A stretch of 64,000 nucleotides of DNA from a virus. The notes under the pieces were generated by a model. The model ran no database searches. It was not told the origin of the DNA and was given only the letters and a program-made list of their open reading frames with translations. Position numbers and translations under genes: made by a program. The stretch lies in IMG/VR virus record IMGVR_UViG_3300046504_000032, positions 1-64,000 of that record; one strand, given 5' to 3'. Below are positions 8,093-20,000 of this stretch, in pieces. Position 1 is the stretch's first letter. The number at the start of each line of letters is the position of its first letter.

Positions 8093-8484
8093 GCATTGAA
8101 TCCGATCTTCAAAGGTTAAAGGAATGGTATTGGCATAACTGGAACCTTTGTCTATTCTGCAACCATTCTGTCAGGAGGCATGGCGATCTGGCTCACCTCA
8201 TCCGTAGATCAGCATCCCGGGAAGTAATGACCTTAAAACTCAATACCGGACTTACTCACCGGGACTGTCATACAATTTTTGATGACAAACCAGACCAGGC
8301 TATTTACCTTCCCCGGTTCTACGAATGCATGTATTTAATCTTTTTAATAGATGACCAGTATTTCAATCAGATGGTTGGTACTCTGTATCCTGATATCTGG
8401 TTCCCGGACTTCTTCAGAATAAGCAGTCTGCTCCCTACTCCCGAACATCATGGCGAGTTGCTTACATTAAAGCCATATATTTAA
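8089..8484 (+). CDS. HNH-like nuclease
   Basis: 131 residues. CLFCNHSVRRHGDLAHLIRR (near 21-40) followed by LNTGLTHRDCHTIFDD (near 51-66) has the CxxC ... AH ... N ... CH layout of zinc-bound HNH nucleases. The rest is a helical C-terminal part. It is the last gene of this plus-strand operon and is followed by a hairpin at 8488-8518. In phages HNH proteins beside the terminase often assist packaging cleavage; here that is inference. Confidence 0.7.
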   Translation: MSIESDLQRLKEWYWHNWNLCLFCNHSVRRHGDLAHLIRRSASREVMTLKLNTGLTHRDCHTIFDDKPDQAIYLPRFYECMYLIFLIDDQYFNQMVGTLYPDIWFPDFFRISSLLPTPEHHGELLTLKPYI

Positions 8485-8487
8485 AAA

Positions 8488-8518
8488 AGCGACTGGTCCC
8501 CCTTGGTCCTAAGTCGCT
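8488..8518. terminator. Terminator at convergent junction
   Basis: AGCGACT (8488-8494) pairs with AGTCGCT (8512-8518). The minus-strand reading runs into six T, so it ends leftward transcription from the tRNA region; it may also stop the plus-strand operon. Confidence 0.65.
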
Positions 8519-8595
8519 CAAATACTCAAAATGTAATGTCCATGTCAAAGATATAAAACTATCTTCACAAATAACCTACAGTCATTCATAAAAAA

Positions 8596-8621
8596 AGCCC
8601 CTCACAATCAAGTAAGGGGCT
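8596..8621 (-). terminator. Rho-independent terminator
   Basis: AGCCCCT (8596-8602) pairs with AGGGGCT (8615-8621); on the minus strand it is followed by a run of T. It ends the leftward transcript that starts at the tRNA promoter. Confidence 0.75.
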
Positions 8622-8826
8622 ACGCCTGTTTCTATTTCAACCGGTTCTATTGCTATATTTTGTGTTCCGGGAGCAATTGTATATCATTGTGCAAAGAACA
8701 TTCATCGGGTCCCCTATTTCCTTCGATCGTAAAGAAAAATCTCACCAAGCAAATCAGAGTTTTATTGCGATCGCACCTCCTTTCAACCTACTAAGACTTA
8801 TCAGAGACCCCTCTCTTGGGTATTTG
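8622..8826 (-). other. Non-coding trailer of the tRNA transcript
   Basis: About 205 bp between the tRNA and the terminator, in the leftward transcript. No convincing ORF. The minus strand contains a strong Shine-Dalgarno-like GAAAGGAGGTG near 8770-8780 but no start codon at a usable distance, and only a 22-codon frame further on. Confidence 0.4.
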
Positions 8827-8900
8827 TAGCACAGGCAAGAGTCGAACTTGCGATCTCTTGGTTATGAGCCAAGCGAGACGGGCCACTTCTCTACTGTGCA
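8827..8900 (-). tRNA. tRNA with CAU anticodon (Met or Ile2)
   Basis: The minus strand folds as a cloverleaf: acceptor arms TGCACAG and CTGTGCT, D stem GAGA/TCTC, anticodon stem CTTGG/CCAAG with loop CTCATAA, variable AGATC, and T arm GCAAG/CTTGC with loop TTCGACT. The 1-72 position is a U-U mismatch. Only two G-C pairs close the anticodon loop, so it does not look like an initiator. It could be elongator Met or, if modified, Ile. CCA is not encoded. Confidence 0.9.
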
Positions 8901-8917
8901 ATGTTAAAGAACTAAGG

Positions 8918-8949
8918 CAAATTTATTATATCCTTTTGACACTTCCAAA
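8918..8949 (-). promoter_or_regulatory. Promoter of the tRNA
   Basis: On the minus strand TTTG (8949-8946), a 20-nt spacer and TAAATTTG (8925-8918) match the Bacteroidota -33/-7 promoter. The box ends 18 nt before the tRNA 5' end. Confidence 0.75.
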
Positions 8950-8966
8950 TTTATTTCATAAAAAAA

Positions 8967-8989
8967 TCCCTAGCAACTCGTACCAGGGA
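8967..8989 (-). terminator. Terminator after portal gene
   Basis: TCCCT (8967-8971) pairs with AGGGA (8985-8989); on the minus strand the stem is followed by seven T. It lies 35 bp beyond the portal stop codon and ends the 30-9 kb operon. The tRNA promoter overlaps its far side. Confidence 0.7.
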
Positions 8990-9023
8990 CTAACCTAAAA
9001 CTAACCTAACCTATGAAAAAAAC

Positions 9024-11009
9024 CTATGCTACTTTACCTAAATCACCAGAAAACTTATTCACTACATTTGGATTTCCTTTTGCTGCCTCTATTGCCAGAG
9101 GATCATTCCCCTCTACTCCCGGTATCTGTCCCTGAGCTGCTGCAGCTTGCTTAGATCTTACACTCTCAAGTAACCGATCTGCAAATGGAAGTGTAGAATT
9201 CTCAAGGTACATCTCAAGATCAATTAATTGCGACTGTAGCATCTCAAGTAATGTCTGATCAATCATACTACGGAATACAGGTGTGTTATTACCTGCGGTC
9301 ACTACAAGTTCAAAGTCAACGTCAATGATCTTTTTCGGGTCCCACATCTTAGCTTCCTGACTATATCCTTTCCCGGCTACTGCAAGGAACCTGGGCTCAT
9401 TGTAGTACTGGCATATAATCTTTAATGCCTTGGTGTCTCTATCCTGAATGAAATGGTTAAATGTCTGAATATAGTCAAGGGTGTTCAGGGATGCGTTCTG
9501 AGCTTCCTGAGCATATAGAGCTGCAGGAGTTCCTGATTTAGCCTGACTTCCCTGCATAGCTTCATGTACTCCTGATATCTGAGTTATTAACTGCATCTGA
9601 AGGGCAAGCATTTCATGAATACCGATATTAGTTGAATTACTCGATATCTGTTCCGGTTTAGTCTGCGACATATTCGGTTTATAGATAATAACCCCATTGA
9701 ACCTTGTCCATTCATCCGCAAATTCTTTCGGTGACATCCCTGCAGGTATAACATCCTCCGGTACCATCAGAACTCCTTTAGCGGAAGCTCCAATGATGAA
9801 GTCCATAAGGATAATTAACCTGTTAATATATTTCTGCTGATCAATGATATCCTCTACAAACCCCCAAACTTCACCGTCCAGTAACGGATATAACGTCAAT
9901 GCGTATGGGTGCGATTCATGGTCATACGGGGTCTCTGATTCAAATAGCACCTGTCCGTATGGAGTAAGGAACTTAACATACCATGACTGCTCAAATACTT
10001 CCTCTGCTTCGATAAGAGCTATTTCCTCATCAGGCATCCCTACAGATCTTCCGAATTCAAGTCTCTGCCTGTTCATTATAGCAATCTCTTTGAGGGTTTC
10101 CGGAACTATTGCATAGGTACCATCCATGAGATCATGAGCTTTGGTCCTCCATTCTCCTATAAGCTGCCACACTTCTATTATCCGGCAGCTGCTCGGGTCC
10201 CTGGGGATATAAAAATCAAGGTTATCCATCTTTGTAGGATCAAGACCAGTTTGATAAAGGAAGTCCTCTGAGATAACAGTCCTGTATAGCTTACGAATCC
10301 TTTCTTCTTCTGCCTTGCTCTTGGCAAATGTAGCCACTACGTCATCCAGTGTAGTATCAATTATCTCTCCTATCCTGCGGAGATCATTAAGTCTTACGTC
10401 TGACACATCAGAATTGAAAAATATCCTGTTTGGGTTCACGTTCTCTATATAGAGTTCCGGCTGATTACGTTCTCTCCAATAGCGGTAACTTAATTTCTGT
10501 ATCGGTGCTCCCGAAAGAGAAAATTCCTCGAAAGCCCTTGCATCCAAAGTCTGTACACGATTTGTCTGTTCTGCAGCCTGTAACGCATTGGTAAGCATTT
10601 CAGATATCTTTGCATCCGCCCTGTCCCTGGCTATGATAACAGCTTGAGGGGGATTGCTACAATACTGACCAATAAGGTTTTTAACAAGCTGTCTGATCTG
10701 GTTCTGTTTAAGTGGAACCTTGCCTTGTTTCTTCAGATAGACCTCCTCTGTGATCATTTTATTACTATCAGGGTCCTTAACAAAATCGGACCATTGATCA
10801 CCACGATAGTACTTGCGGCTCCTACGTCTGCGTTTACGGAAGTCTCTGAGACTTTCATAGTCGTTACGACATATATCAAGCAGTCTCATGTTCTCTGTGA
10901 CTACCTTCATTTCATCAGGATCGGCAGGAAGTTGTACCTGTTGCTGCTTTGTCCCTATTTTTGAAAGATTCCTTTTTTTGATGATTTGCTCATCTACATT
11001 GCGTATCAT
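9024..11009 (-). CDS. Portal protein
   Basis: 661 residues, in the size range of P22-type portals. The N-terminal third has the SLRDFRKRRRRSRKYYRGDQW segment and GKVPLKQNQIRQLVKNLIGQ, typical for portals of short-tailed phages. The middle has GFVEDIIDQQKYINRLIILM and the C-terminal part ends in an Ala/Gln-rich helical stretch (SKQAAAAQGQIPG). It forms the dodecameric ring through which DNA is packaged and ejected. It is the last gene of the long minus operon, 3 bp after the giant polyvalent gene, and is separated from the capsid genes by the whole terminase block. Confidence 0.85.
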   Translation of the reverse strand: MIRNVDEQIIKKRNLSKIGTKQQQVQLPADPDEMKVVTENMRLLDICRNDYESLRDFRKRRRRSRKYYRGDQWSDFVKDPDSNKMITEEVYLKKQGKVPLKQNQIRQLVKNLIGQYCSNPPQAVIIARDRADAKISEMLTNALQAAEQTNRVQTLDARAFEEFSLSGAPIQKLSYRYWRERNQPELYIENVNPNRIFFNSDVSDVRLNDLRRIGEIIDTTLDDVVATFAKSKAEEERIRKLYRTVISEDFLYQTGLDPTKMDNLDFYIPRDPSSCRIIEVWQLIGEWRTKAHDLMDGTYAIVPETLKEIAIMNRQRLEFGRSVGMPDEEIALIEAEEVFEQSWYVKFLTPYGQVLFESETPYDHESHPYALTLYPLLDGEVWGFVEDIIDQQKYINRLIILMDFIIGASAKGVLMVPEDVIPAGMSPKEFADEWTRFNGVIIYKPNMSQTKPEQISSNSTNIGIHEMLALQMQLITQISGVHEAMQGSQAKSGTPAALYAQEAQNASLNTLDYIQTFNHFIQDRDTKALKIICQYYNEPRFLAVAGKGYSQEAKMWDPKKIIDVDFELVVTAGNNTPVFRSMIDQTLLEMLQSQLIDLEMYLENSTLPFADRLLESVRSKQAAAAQGQIPGVEGNDPLAIEAAKGNPNVVNKFSGDLGKVA

Positions 11010-11012
11010 AGC

Positions 11013-14000
11013 TTACTTCATTTTATATTGTTCCTTCAATGCTTTAATATCTACTATGCATTGCTGCATCAGATCATAGATTGGTTTGGTCCCCTCGACA
11101 TCTGTAAAATCAACCTGATCGGAGATCTCTTTGATATCCTTATCATAACTATCAACTATGTCCTGATACTGCTGATAGTAATTTGAACCTTCTGTAGCCT
11201 CAATCCCGGTAGTACTACCTCCGGCTTCTGCCTGTTGCTGATATGCCCTTTTCAGTCCTTTATGAACTCCTACAACATCCTTCAAATTATAGTAATCTGA
11301 GATTATGTTCCACTTACTTTCAGGTGTTTCTCTTAGGAATTTATTTACGAAGGGTATGTTTTTAAAGTCCACTTCCTGATCTGGCTTTAATGCTTGCGAG
11401 ATAGTTGTGATAAGATCACTAAATACAGCTCCCGAGCCACCCGTATAACCTTTGAATAGATGTTCGATGAATGATGGGTTTATATCAAGGAATCCGGGAA
11501 CTTTCTTTTCTTCTCCTGTCTTATCAATATAGTATTTAGTAGCATTCTCGCCACCACCCCAACGGAACAACATATCGGTAAAGAACTTGGCTGCAGGATT
11601 CACATTGGATTTCCCAAGTCCTGAATTGGCAAGCAACTTCTTTTGTGCTTTATCGAAAGGTTCCCTGGCAATGGTATATCCCATGTAGTTGCGGTTTGTC
11701 GCAATCTCATAGAATGGTTTTATTATAGTAGGTACAATAGGTGCAAGACTAAATTCCCCCGTTTTACTGAACCCTCCAATATCAACAGGAGACATTGCAG
11801 ATCCAAAGTTAAGCATAGCCTTAGTGATAGCTTCTTTAACAGTTGTTTTCCCCTGCGTGAGATCATAGGCAAGCGATCCGATACTCTTAAATCCTCTCCA
11901 AAATTGAGGTAGTGGAATACTCAGGTACTTGTTCCCCTTCGATTCTCCGGAGATCAGTCTCGGCAGATTAGGCAATACAAGATAGTTTTCCCTCATGTAG
12001 GGATTGATATTGTAATAATCATTCTCTGGATCCTGGTCATCGGTTGCATGGTTCAATAATGCTTCGAGAAATCCTAATGCCATAAATGCTGATGCTACTG
12101 CAGCAAACCGTTTTGGATAATCCTTTCCGAGCTTGAAGTTCTTTTGTAAGCTCTGCCATGCTACATTCCAGAATGCGTAAATAGAATCATATAACTTACT
12201 CGATTTCCCTTTACGATTGAAATTAACTGAGGCCTCTTTTGCATCTGAGGCAGCTTCCTCTTTCGTTTTACCAAGATCAATAGAAGTAAGATAAACGGAG
12301 AATCTTGTTGCGTCCTCAAATACCTGGTTCCACATGGAGATTATCTGAACAGATTCATGCATAAAATGTTTTATATCACCCCGGACTGTTCCCCTTCCCA
12401 CCATGCGGTTTATTTCATCCATAAGATCTTTCTCAAGGTCCTCTGCAGAAAGCAAATGAGTAAATCCTGTTGCACCTCCGGTAAGATAAAAGTCCCTGAG
12501 CTTAACGTCATCAGGATTGTTCATATCCAGTTTATCACGTAGGAACCTGATTATAGACGGGAATGCCCTGTGGTAATTAACGACTATCTTTTGACCTGCA
12601 TCACCTCTGATTAATTGGGTCATAGAGGCTTCCTGAACGTCACGAAGGAAGTTGGTAAACGGGAAAACAATATTCCATGAGGTATATGCTGCTTTTAAGA
12701 AATTGTTCATGTAGGATAATCCGGTGACTGCCTGGTTAAGCGTTCTTGCATCCTTAACCTTGCTGAAGATGTTATGATACATAAAATTGCGCTTATTCAT
12801 TGCCTGAGCTACCGAAAGCATCTTACCTTTGAATATCATTACAACATCGCCTCCTTGTCTGCGTACAATGACTTCATGTTCCCGGGCTTGTTTCGGAACT
12901 CTTAATTTCTGATATTCGTTGTAGATCTTTGTTACTGCTTCGCCAGAATCAAACAATTCCTGTGAGGGACGGTCAAGCGTAGGCTCCCATTCATGAGTAC
13001 CGTCTGGAAGATCGACCCTGATATAATATAGTTTTTTAACTGTAGCCAGATCATACAGGTCTGCGCTCTGCAGGTTGCGCATAAGAAGCCTTAGCATTGA
13101 AGTCTTAACTTCGTTATCTACCTGTTCTCCTATTGCGCTGAATGCAACACTCTGCATGTATGCCAGAGGATTATCCGCAAGTGACTTTCTTCCTGTAGCG
13201 TGCATCAATGACTTCTTAAATCCTTCACCCTTGACATATACCAGGTCCTTAGCAGCGCCCTCTCTCCATCCCCTGAGTGGAACAAAGTACTTGAACTGCT
13301 CAAGATACATCTGTTTCTGTTCCGGAGATAACTGCTGTCCGGCCTCCCATATATCAAGTATTGCAGATGAGGCATTGTGTATATTTGACCATAGTTCATC
13401 TATAAGGGGCTTTGATACCTGTTCCTCGAATTCATCCGATATTGTCTGAGCAAGTTCATCAGGATTAGTGAATTCGTCATTAACATCGAATGCCATCACT
13501 CCTGAATAATCTTTATCCGCGATTTCCTCTTTCAGCTCCGCGATATCCTGATCCGTAGCGTCAGGATTCTTCATAATAAACTCATCAATCTCCCTGGCTC
13601 TGAATACCATATTGCGCTCAATAGCGTGTTTGCTGATGATATATGGAAGAATATTCTCACCTGACATTCCCCCTTTGATGATCTTTGCTACCGATTCCTG
13701 GATTGGCTTCATCTTTGTTTTCATGAAGTCCTTGTAAAGAGTTTCCTGTCTGCCGAATGATAAACTTATATCCCTGTATGGTTTGGCATCATTAGGTTGC
13801 AGCCCTCCACGTTTAATGATCTCCTCCTCAAACTTACGGACAGGGAGGTTATTATCCTGAATATATTCCCTGATGCCATTAACAGTTTCCTGCCAGTTAC
13901 GCTTGGTCTCTGCCTGATTAGTATAGACTTTCCCTGCATTGGCAAGATGTTCCCCTACGAAAGTTGACTTTGGCCTGCGCATATAAGCGATCTGATTGAG

Positions 14001-17000
14001 GACATCTACCGGGGTGTTATCATATATGACCATACTCTGATCTTTCTTCATACCGTCAATTCCTGCCCGGGACAAGAATAAAGAGGCTTCCCTGTCACTT
14101 CCATATAGATCGGTGATTTTATTATATAATGCCTCCCCTGAATGAAACGCACCTGAAACTGTTATATCAAATTTGTTTTCAGCATCCAATTGATTGACTA
14201 TATTCTCCTGTTGATCATAGTCAATAGGTTTATCCCATGACAGGAAATTGAGTTCATCCGGAGCTTTCCCTTTTCCTACAAGTACCTTATACATTGCAGT
14301 CGGGTTTTTGGGTTCATTATCAAAAAGATAATTCCTTGCGTCCTTAACTATTCTATAATGTCTCTCAAAGTTCTGGTACTTCGTCATCTTTGATTCAAGA
14401 TAATCAAGGGCTTTATTGGAATCAAAATCATTATTTGCCAGGGCTTTTTCTATCCAGCCCGTAGCTTTTGTCCCTATCTGGCTCTCTGCCACTCCGAAAT
14501 ATGTCCGGTAGTCCTGATTGCCTTTCCCGATGGCTTCCTCTATTGCTCTTGATTCTGACGCATGTATTCCATAACCAAACCCACCCTCAGCCTTTCCGGT
14601 CCTTGTTGAATATGCTGTGAGTGCATCCAGGTAATCTCCAATATTGGCATAGTCTGTTACCTCTGGCTTATTATTAGTGAGGTTATCCTTGGCTTTTTTC
14701 AGAAGTGCCATGATCTCGCTTTTCGACATGGAAATATTCAATATCTTTCTGATCAGATTTCTTATGTACGCAATGATCCGTTGCCAGAGATTGGGATTTA
14801 TCTGCCCGTTTCCTGCTATGTACCCGATATATTCCTCGGCAACCGTTTTCCAATCACTCTCAGGGACGTTATACCTGTTTGCAAGTTCAACTACATCAAC
14901 CGGTGACATACCTGTATATGTAAGCTGCAGTACTCTCAGATATGGTTCCACTCCGAGTAATGCCTCAAGTCCATAGTGAGCGAATACCTCATGAGACATA
15001 TTACTTACCAGGTCCGAGACTGATTTATTGTCCTCAACTACTAAATAGACTTTCTTATTAGCCCTGTCATATACTGACGGGATCTCGCTTTTACGCAGGT
15101 CCCCGAATCGTTTTATCGCATCTTTGACCAAATGCTTCGGTAATTCCTGTTTTGTTCTGACAATAATGATCGGTACTCCCGTATATTCGCTCATTATCTG
15201 AGCCCTGCGCATCATCTCATGTTCACGCATGACTGCCACTTCCTCCCCTGCAAAGGTACCAGGAGTAGCCTGATATTTAGGGAACTGAGCATTATCCCAA
15301 ATTGGGCGCATATTCTCGTCATTAAGGTCCGGTTCTTTTGGTCTGCGCATATATGACGGACTTGGTTCAGGAGAATCCTCAATATCCTCATCAAGAAGAT
15401 TGTCCTTTGATGCATCAATCTCATCAAATTTTTCCTTTATCATCCGGGACTTACTGGCTATTTCTTCAAGTATAAGGTCCTTTGTGGCCTCAAGGGGAGC
15501 TTCGTCATACTGTTTAATGTAATCAGTCAGTATCTCCCTTGTTTTTTCACCATGTTCCGGATTTGATACCTGTTCCCTGAGCCATGCGATCTTTTGATCT
15601 CTCGTAGGAGTTACTATCGGTTTAGGATTTTTATTCATCCCATTCTCAGTCTCCTCCTTCATTTTTTCTTCAAGGTCCCGTACTTCTCTTTCGGTATTAT
15701 CAAGTTTCTCCTGTTGTGCAAACTTCTTTGTAAGAGTATTCTCGAATGTTGGAATATCGTTCTGATGCTGTGCCAGACGTTTTTCAACATCTTTCAGTTT
15801 ACCGTCAAGGAAATTATTGAACTGAATCTTCAATGACTGGAAGAATCCTGCTCCGCTTGTGCAATATCCGGTTATCTTGGCTTCTGCACTACTGCTCTGT
15901 ACCGGTTCAACCTGGTAAACGAACCTGTCATTTCGACCATCATAAGATAGAAATATTGGAACAGGAATATCATTGATCTTCAGAATAGATGTTTTATTTT
16001 CGCCTACCCCGGCTTTAAACAAATCAATCATTTTGGTCAGTTCAAGATTGAATCCTTCAAGTAATTTCTCACCCTGATATTGTTTTCCATTAAATGTGAT
16101 TGACTTAATATTAAGCCCTGATGTAGTTCCTTCTCCCTTTCCCTCCAATGGTTTGAAATACTTCCTGATCAGTTCGGTTGCATTCTTAACGTCCATAAGT
16201 GCATCAGTCAGATAACCGACTATTGTTCTGGCGTTTTGCAAACCTTTCTTGGCATCAATCATTCCACGTTCATAGTTCCGTCTGCCAGTCTGTAGTTTCT
16301 TGAGTTCATACATCTTCTGAGTATGGAGAATAGCATACTGACTGCCCGATAATGTAGCCATCATCTGAGCAAAAGTCATGTCGGTAGCATCTTCCTCATC
16401 AGCTGCATCATTAGCCTCCCGGTCAAGTTTATCGCCTTTCATCATCTGATTGATGAACTTCATTTTAATATCAAGCCTCTGGAAAGCTGTGGCATCGAGT
16501 GTCTTTTCAACGCCATAAGTGACTACTTCAACCGGTAGTCCCATATCCGCATGCTGATTACCCTGCCGGAGTATCCTACCATTGCGCTGTTCAAAATCCA
16601 TTGGACGTATGGGTGCGTCAATATGATGAATTGCTTTAAGGAGATCCTGCACATTTACTCCTGTTCCCAATTTTCCGGTACTGCCGAGTACTATACGAAC
16701 CTCTCCTTTGTTTACCCTGTCATAGATAGCCTCTCTCTGTCCTCCTGACTGATCTTTTATTATCACAATCTCCGTTGCAGGTACTCCAAGTTTCATTAAT
16801 TTATCCCTTATATCCTCATATAAGTTGAACCGGGGAACCGTAGACCCGAGATCAGGTGATTGGAATATATCAGAAAAGACAAGTTGTGTTCCTTTATAGC
16901 TTGTGGTCTCGTCATAAATTCGCTTAACCTGCTTCACAACCTCGTTTGTCTTACTTCCGGGATCGTCATAATTGGCTGAATTAATCAATCGGAGATCAAT

Positions 17001-20000
17001 AGCCGCCTGTTTTGCCCTTCCAAATATAACCAGTGGTACATGGCGCTGCAGTCTCTTTTCTTTTCCGGGTAGTTGTTCCCATGCTTCAAGGATATTCTTG
17101 AATTTCTCCATAGCAGTTTTCACTCCCTCTGACTGTGGAATGATTATCTGCGTATGTTTCCCGTCCTTGAGTTTGGGAATAGTCTTTGCTTCCTTGAATT
17201 CCGGTACATCTTCTGTCAGGACTACATAAGAATTAGCTCTGAATAGTCTCATGAGCTCAGGAGCATTCTTGTATGACTTGAATCTCTTAACAACCTTAAA
17301 CTTACCGGCTGCAGTAAACTCCAATGAAGGTTCGATGGATCCAAAGGTGGATGCGAACTGATCAAAGGTATTGATATTATGTTTCTTTAAAATCTCAGGA
17401 GCAATGTATTTCATCATGGTCCATACTTCAGCCATAGTATTACTGATTGGAGTACCGGTAGATAAGATCACATTCCTTCCGTTCATTTTTTCCTGAACGA
17501 ACTTAACCTTCATATACAATCCGAATGCTCTCTTTGACCCCTTGGTGTCAATCCCTTTGATATTCTGAAGTGCAGTAGCAAATCCAAGTTTCTTGTAAGC
17601 ATGTGCTTCGTCAACAAATAATGCATCTACTCCCATTTTCTCAAATAGCCTGACATCATCCTTACGTCTGAAAGCCTGTTTCTCAAGTTGTGTTTCTTTA
17701 CTCAGATTGCTTCTGGCTATATCCTTTACCTTTTTGGTTTTCTTTTTGGTAGGATTATCCATTTTGAACATCTGCTCATTCAGGGCTTCGATTGATTTCT
17801 TGAGGTCACTTGCAATCGGGTTATTCCAGGAACCATCATCAACTTCATCAAGTACCTGCTGCAGTTCTGCTATCCTTTCCTGGATATATGCTCTTTCCCT
17901 GGCAGGATCATCAGGTATGAAGTCAAGGAAACTCTGCGGTATTATTATCGAATCCCAATCTCCGTATGCTATTTTATTGAAAATCAACTGTCTCTTTTCT
18001 GCCTTCATCTTATTCAGAGGAGGAGGAACGAGTATTTTTGCTGCAGGGTATAACTCCCGAAATGAATTAGAGAACTGTTCAAGTGTCGAATTCTGGACCA
18101 CTATCATCGGTTTCTTTGCGAGTTTGAGCCTGCGCATTTCCATTGCAGTAGTGATCATTGTAAAAGTCTTACCTGTTCCAACCTGCATAGCAAGAAGTGT
18201 ACTTTCTTTCAGGGAACGCATCACCCCTACCCTTTGTATTCCATAGAGTTTTATATCTTTTGATGCTCCAGGGAAATGATCAAAGGAAGGTGCGTTATAG
18301 TTCTTCTCAATAAAGTCGTTATACTTAGCATTATATACCGTTTCGATCTGTTCAACGTATTCAGGTTTGTCATAGACATAATTTACGAAGGTATCCATGA
18401 TATCATCCATCTTACCCTGTGCCTGAGCTGTAGCTTCAATATCTACCTTTTCAGTCTTGACCCTTCTTCCATCAACATAATCATAAGATGTTCTGACAAC
18501 TCTCGGTGTGCGTAGATTAAGGGATTTCTCAACTAATTCCAATCCACTAAATTCCTCTGTACCTGCGGTTTTATTCTTAGCTCCGTACTGCCCGTCATGT
18601 CCCCTGACTATCCAATGCCCTGTTGCATTGCTATATTCGATAGTAGCATTAACGTCCAGATGATCTTTCACAAACTGCTTCACCATATCCCCGGGGATCC
18701 AGGGAGTGCCAAGACTGAATTTTACTAACTGTCCCGGAATGTCTTTAGGAACCACCGATTTGAGTGCCTCAACATTCTTTAGATATAATGGATTGTCTTT
18801 TGATGCTTCGAGTGCAGTATTGTATTTCGTTCTGACGAACCCTGAAAGGTAAGTGTCTTTATCCTCGATCTGTTCTGTTGCAGGATTGCGGAATACCAGA
18901 CCTTCTTCGAGTAATTCTTGTGTAGCCTGTTCCTCTGTCATTCCCAGGATGGAAGCCATGTAAGGGATATCTACAGCATTACGATATGAGATTGAGATGT
19001 TAAGCGCATCTTCAACATTTCCTGCTGTAGTTGGTTCTATTACAGGGAAGTTGACCCTCTTGGTGAATATGTCAGATTTATCAATGAATTCTTTTCTGAT
19101 ATTTCTTCCATTCTTATCTAATTCAGAAGTATGAGAGACATTCTCAAGGGCTGCTACTGCGTTGTGTTCAGAATCATCCTCAAGGAATTCGAGTGCTTTA
19201 TTGTTATTGATCTTACCATAAGACTTAAAGAAACCGTCATATTCCTTATTAAGGTTGGCACGAACAGTCTCAAGTACTTTAGGGTCAGCATCGGGAGACT
19301 GTTCCATAGTGATCAGATCATTTGCAAGTGATTTGATCTTCAGGTAGTCATCAGCGATCTTATTAGTCTTGTATGACTTGCCCTTTACTTTGATGGTTTT
19401 ATCGTTCCATTCTGTAAGTGCAAGGTCTCCATTGACCACTTCATAGATCTTACCTCCTCTGTTTACTATAGTACCATTACGTTCCTCATCGTTTGCTGCT
19501 ATTAGTTCTTCCGGGGGTTTATTTTCTGCAGTCTCCATGATGCTTTTTGGCATCGTGGCTATACGAGTTGCAAGTTCTGTGATGAGGTCTTTCCCTCTTA
19601 TCGGTGCGAGTGTCTGACGGTCTGCTGAATATAATCCTCCTCCTCCGGCTTCATGTGCAAGCATCATCTTCCCAAGCATGTTATCAGGATTCTCTGCAAA
19701 ATATTGATTTACTTCGATCTTAACCGGTAATCCATCTTTAGTCTCTGCATCACCGATTGGTACTGTTATTCGAAAGTCTTTAGCATTTGGACTGATGATA
19801 TCACCGATACGTTTACGGAAGATCACTATGTCAGTTGTAACTTCTGTTCCTGCATTCTCAGCAAAGGCATTATTCGGAAGTCTTATTGCTCCTACAAAAT
19901 CAGCATTACCCTCTGTTACTACCCATTCCCTAAACTTTGCACTTGCCGGACTGTCAAGACTTGAATTAGAAGTGATAAACACTCCAATTCCTCCCGGCTT

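Noticed and set aside
8770-8780. Strong Shine-Dalgarno-like GAAAGGAGGTG on the minus strand
   Set aside because: No start codon at a suitable distance and no open frame follows.
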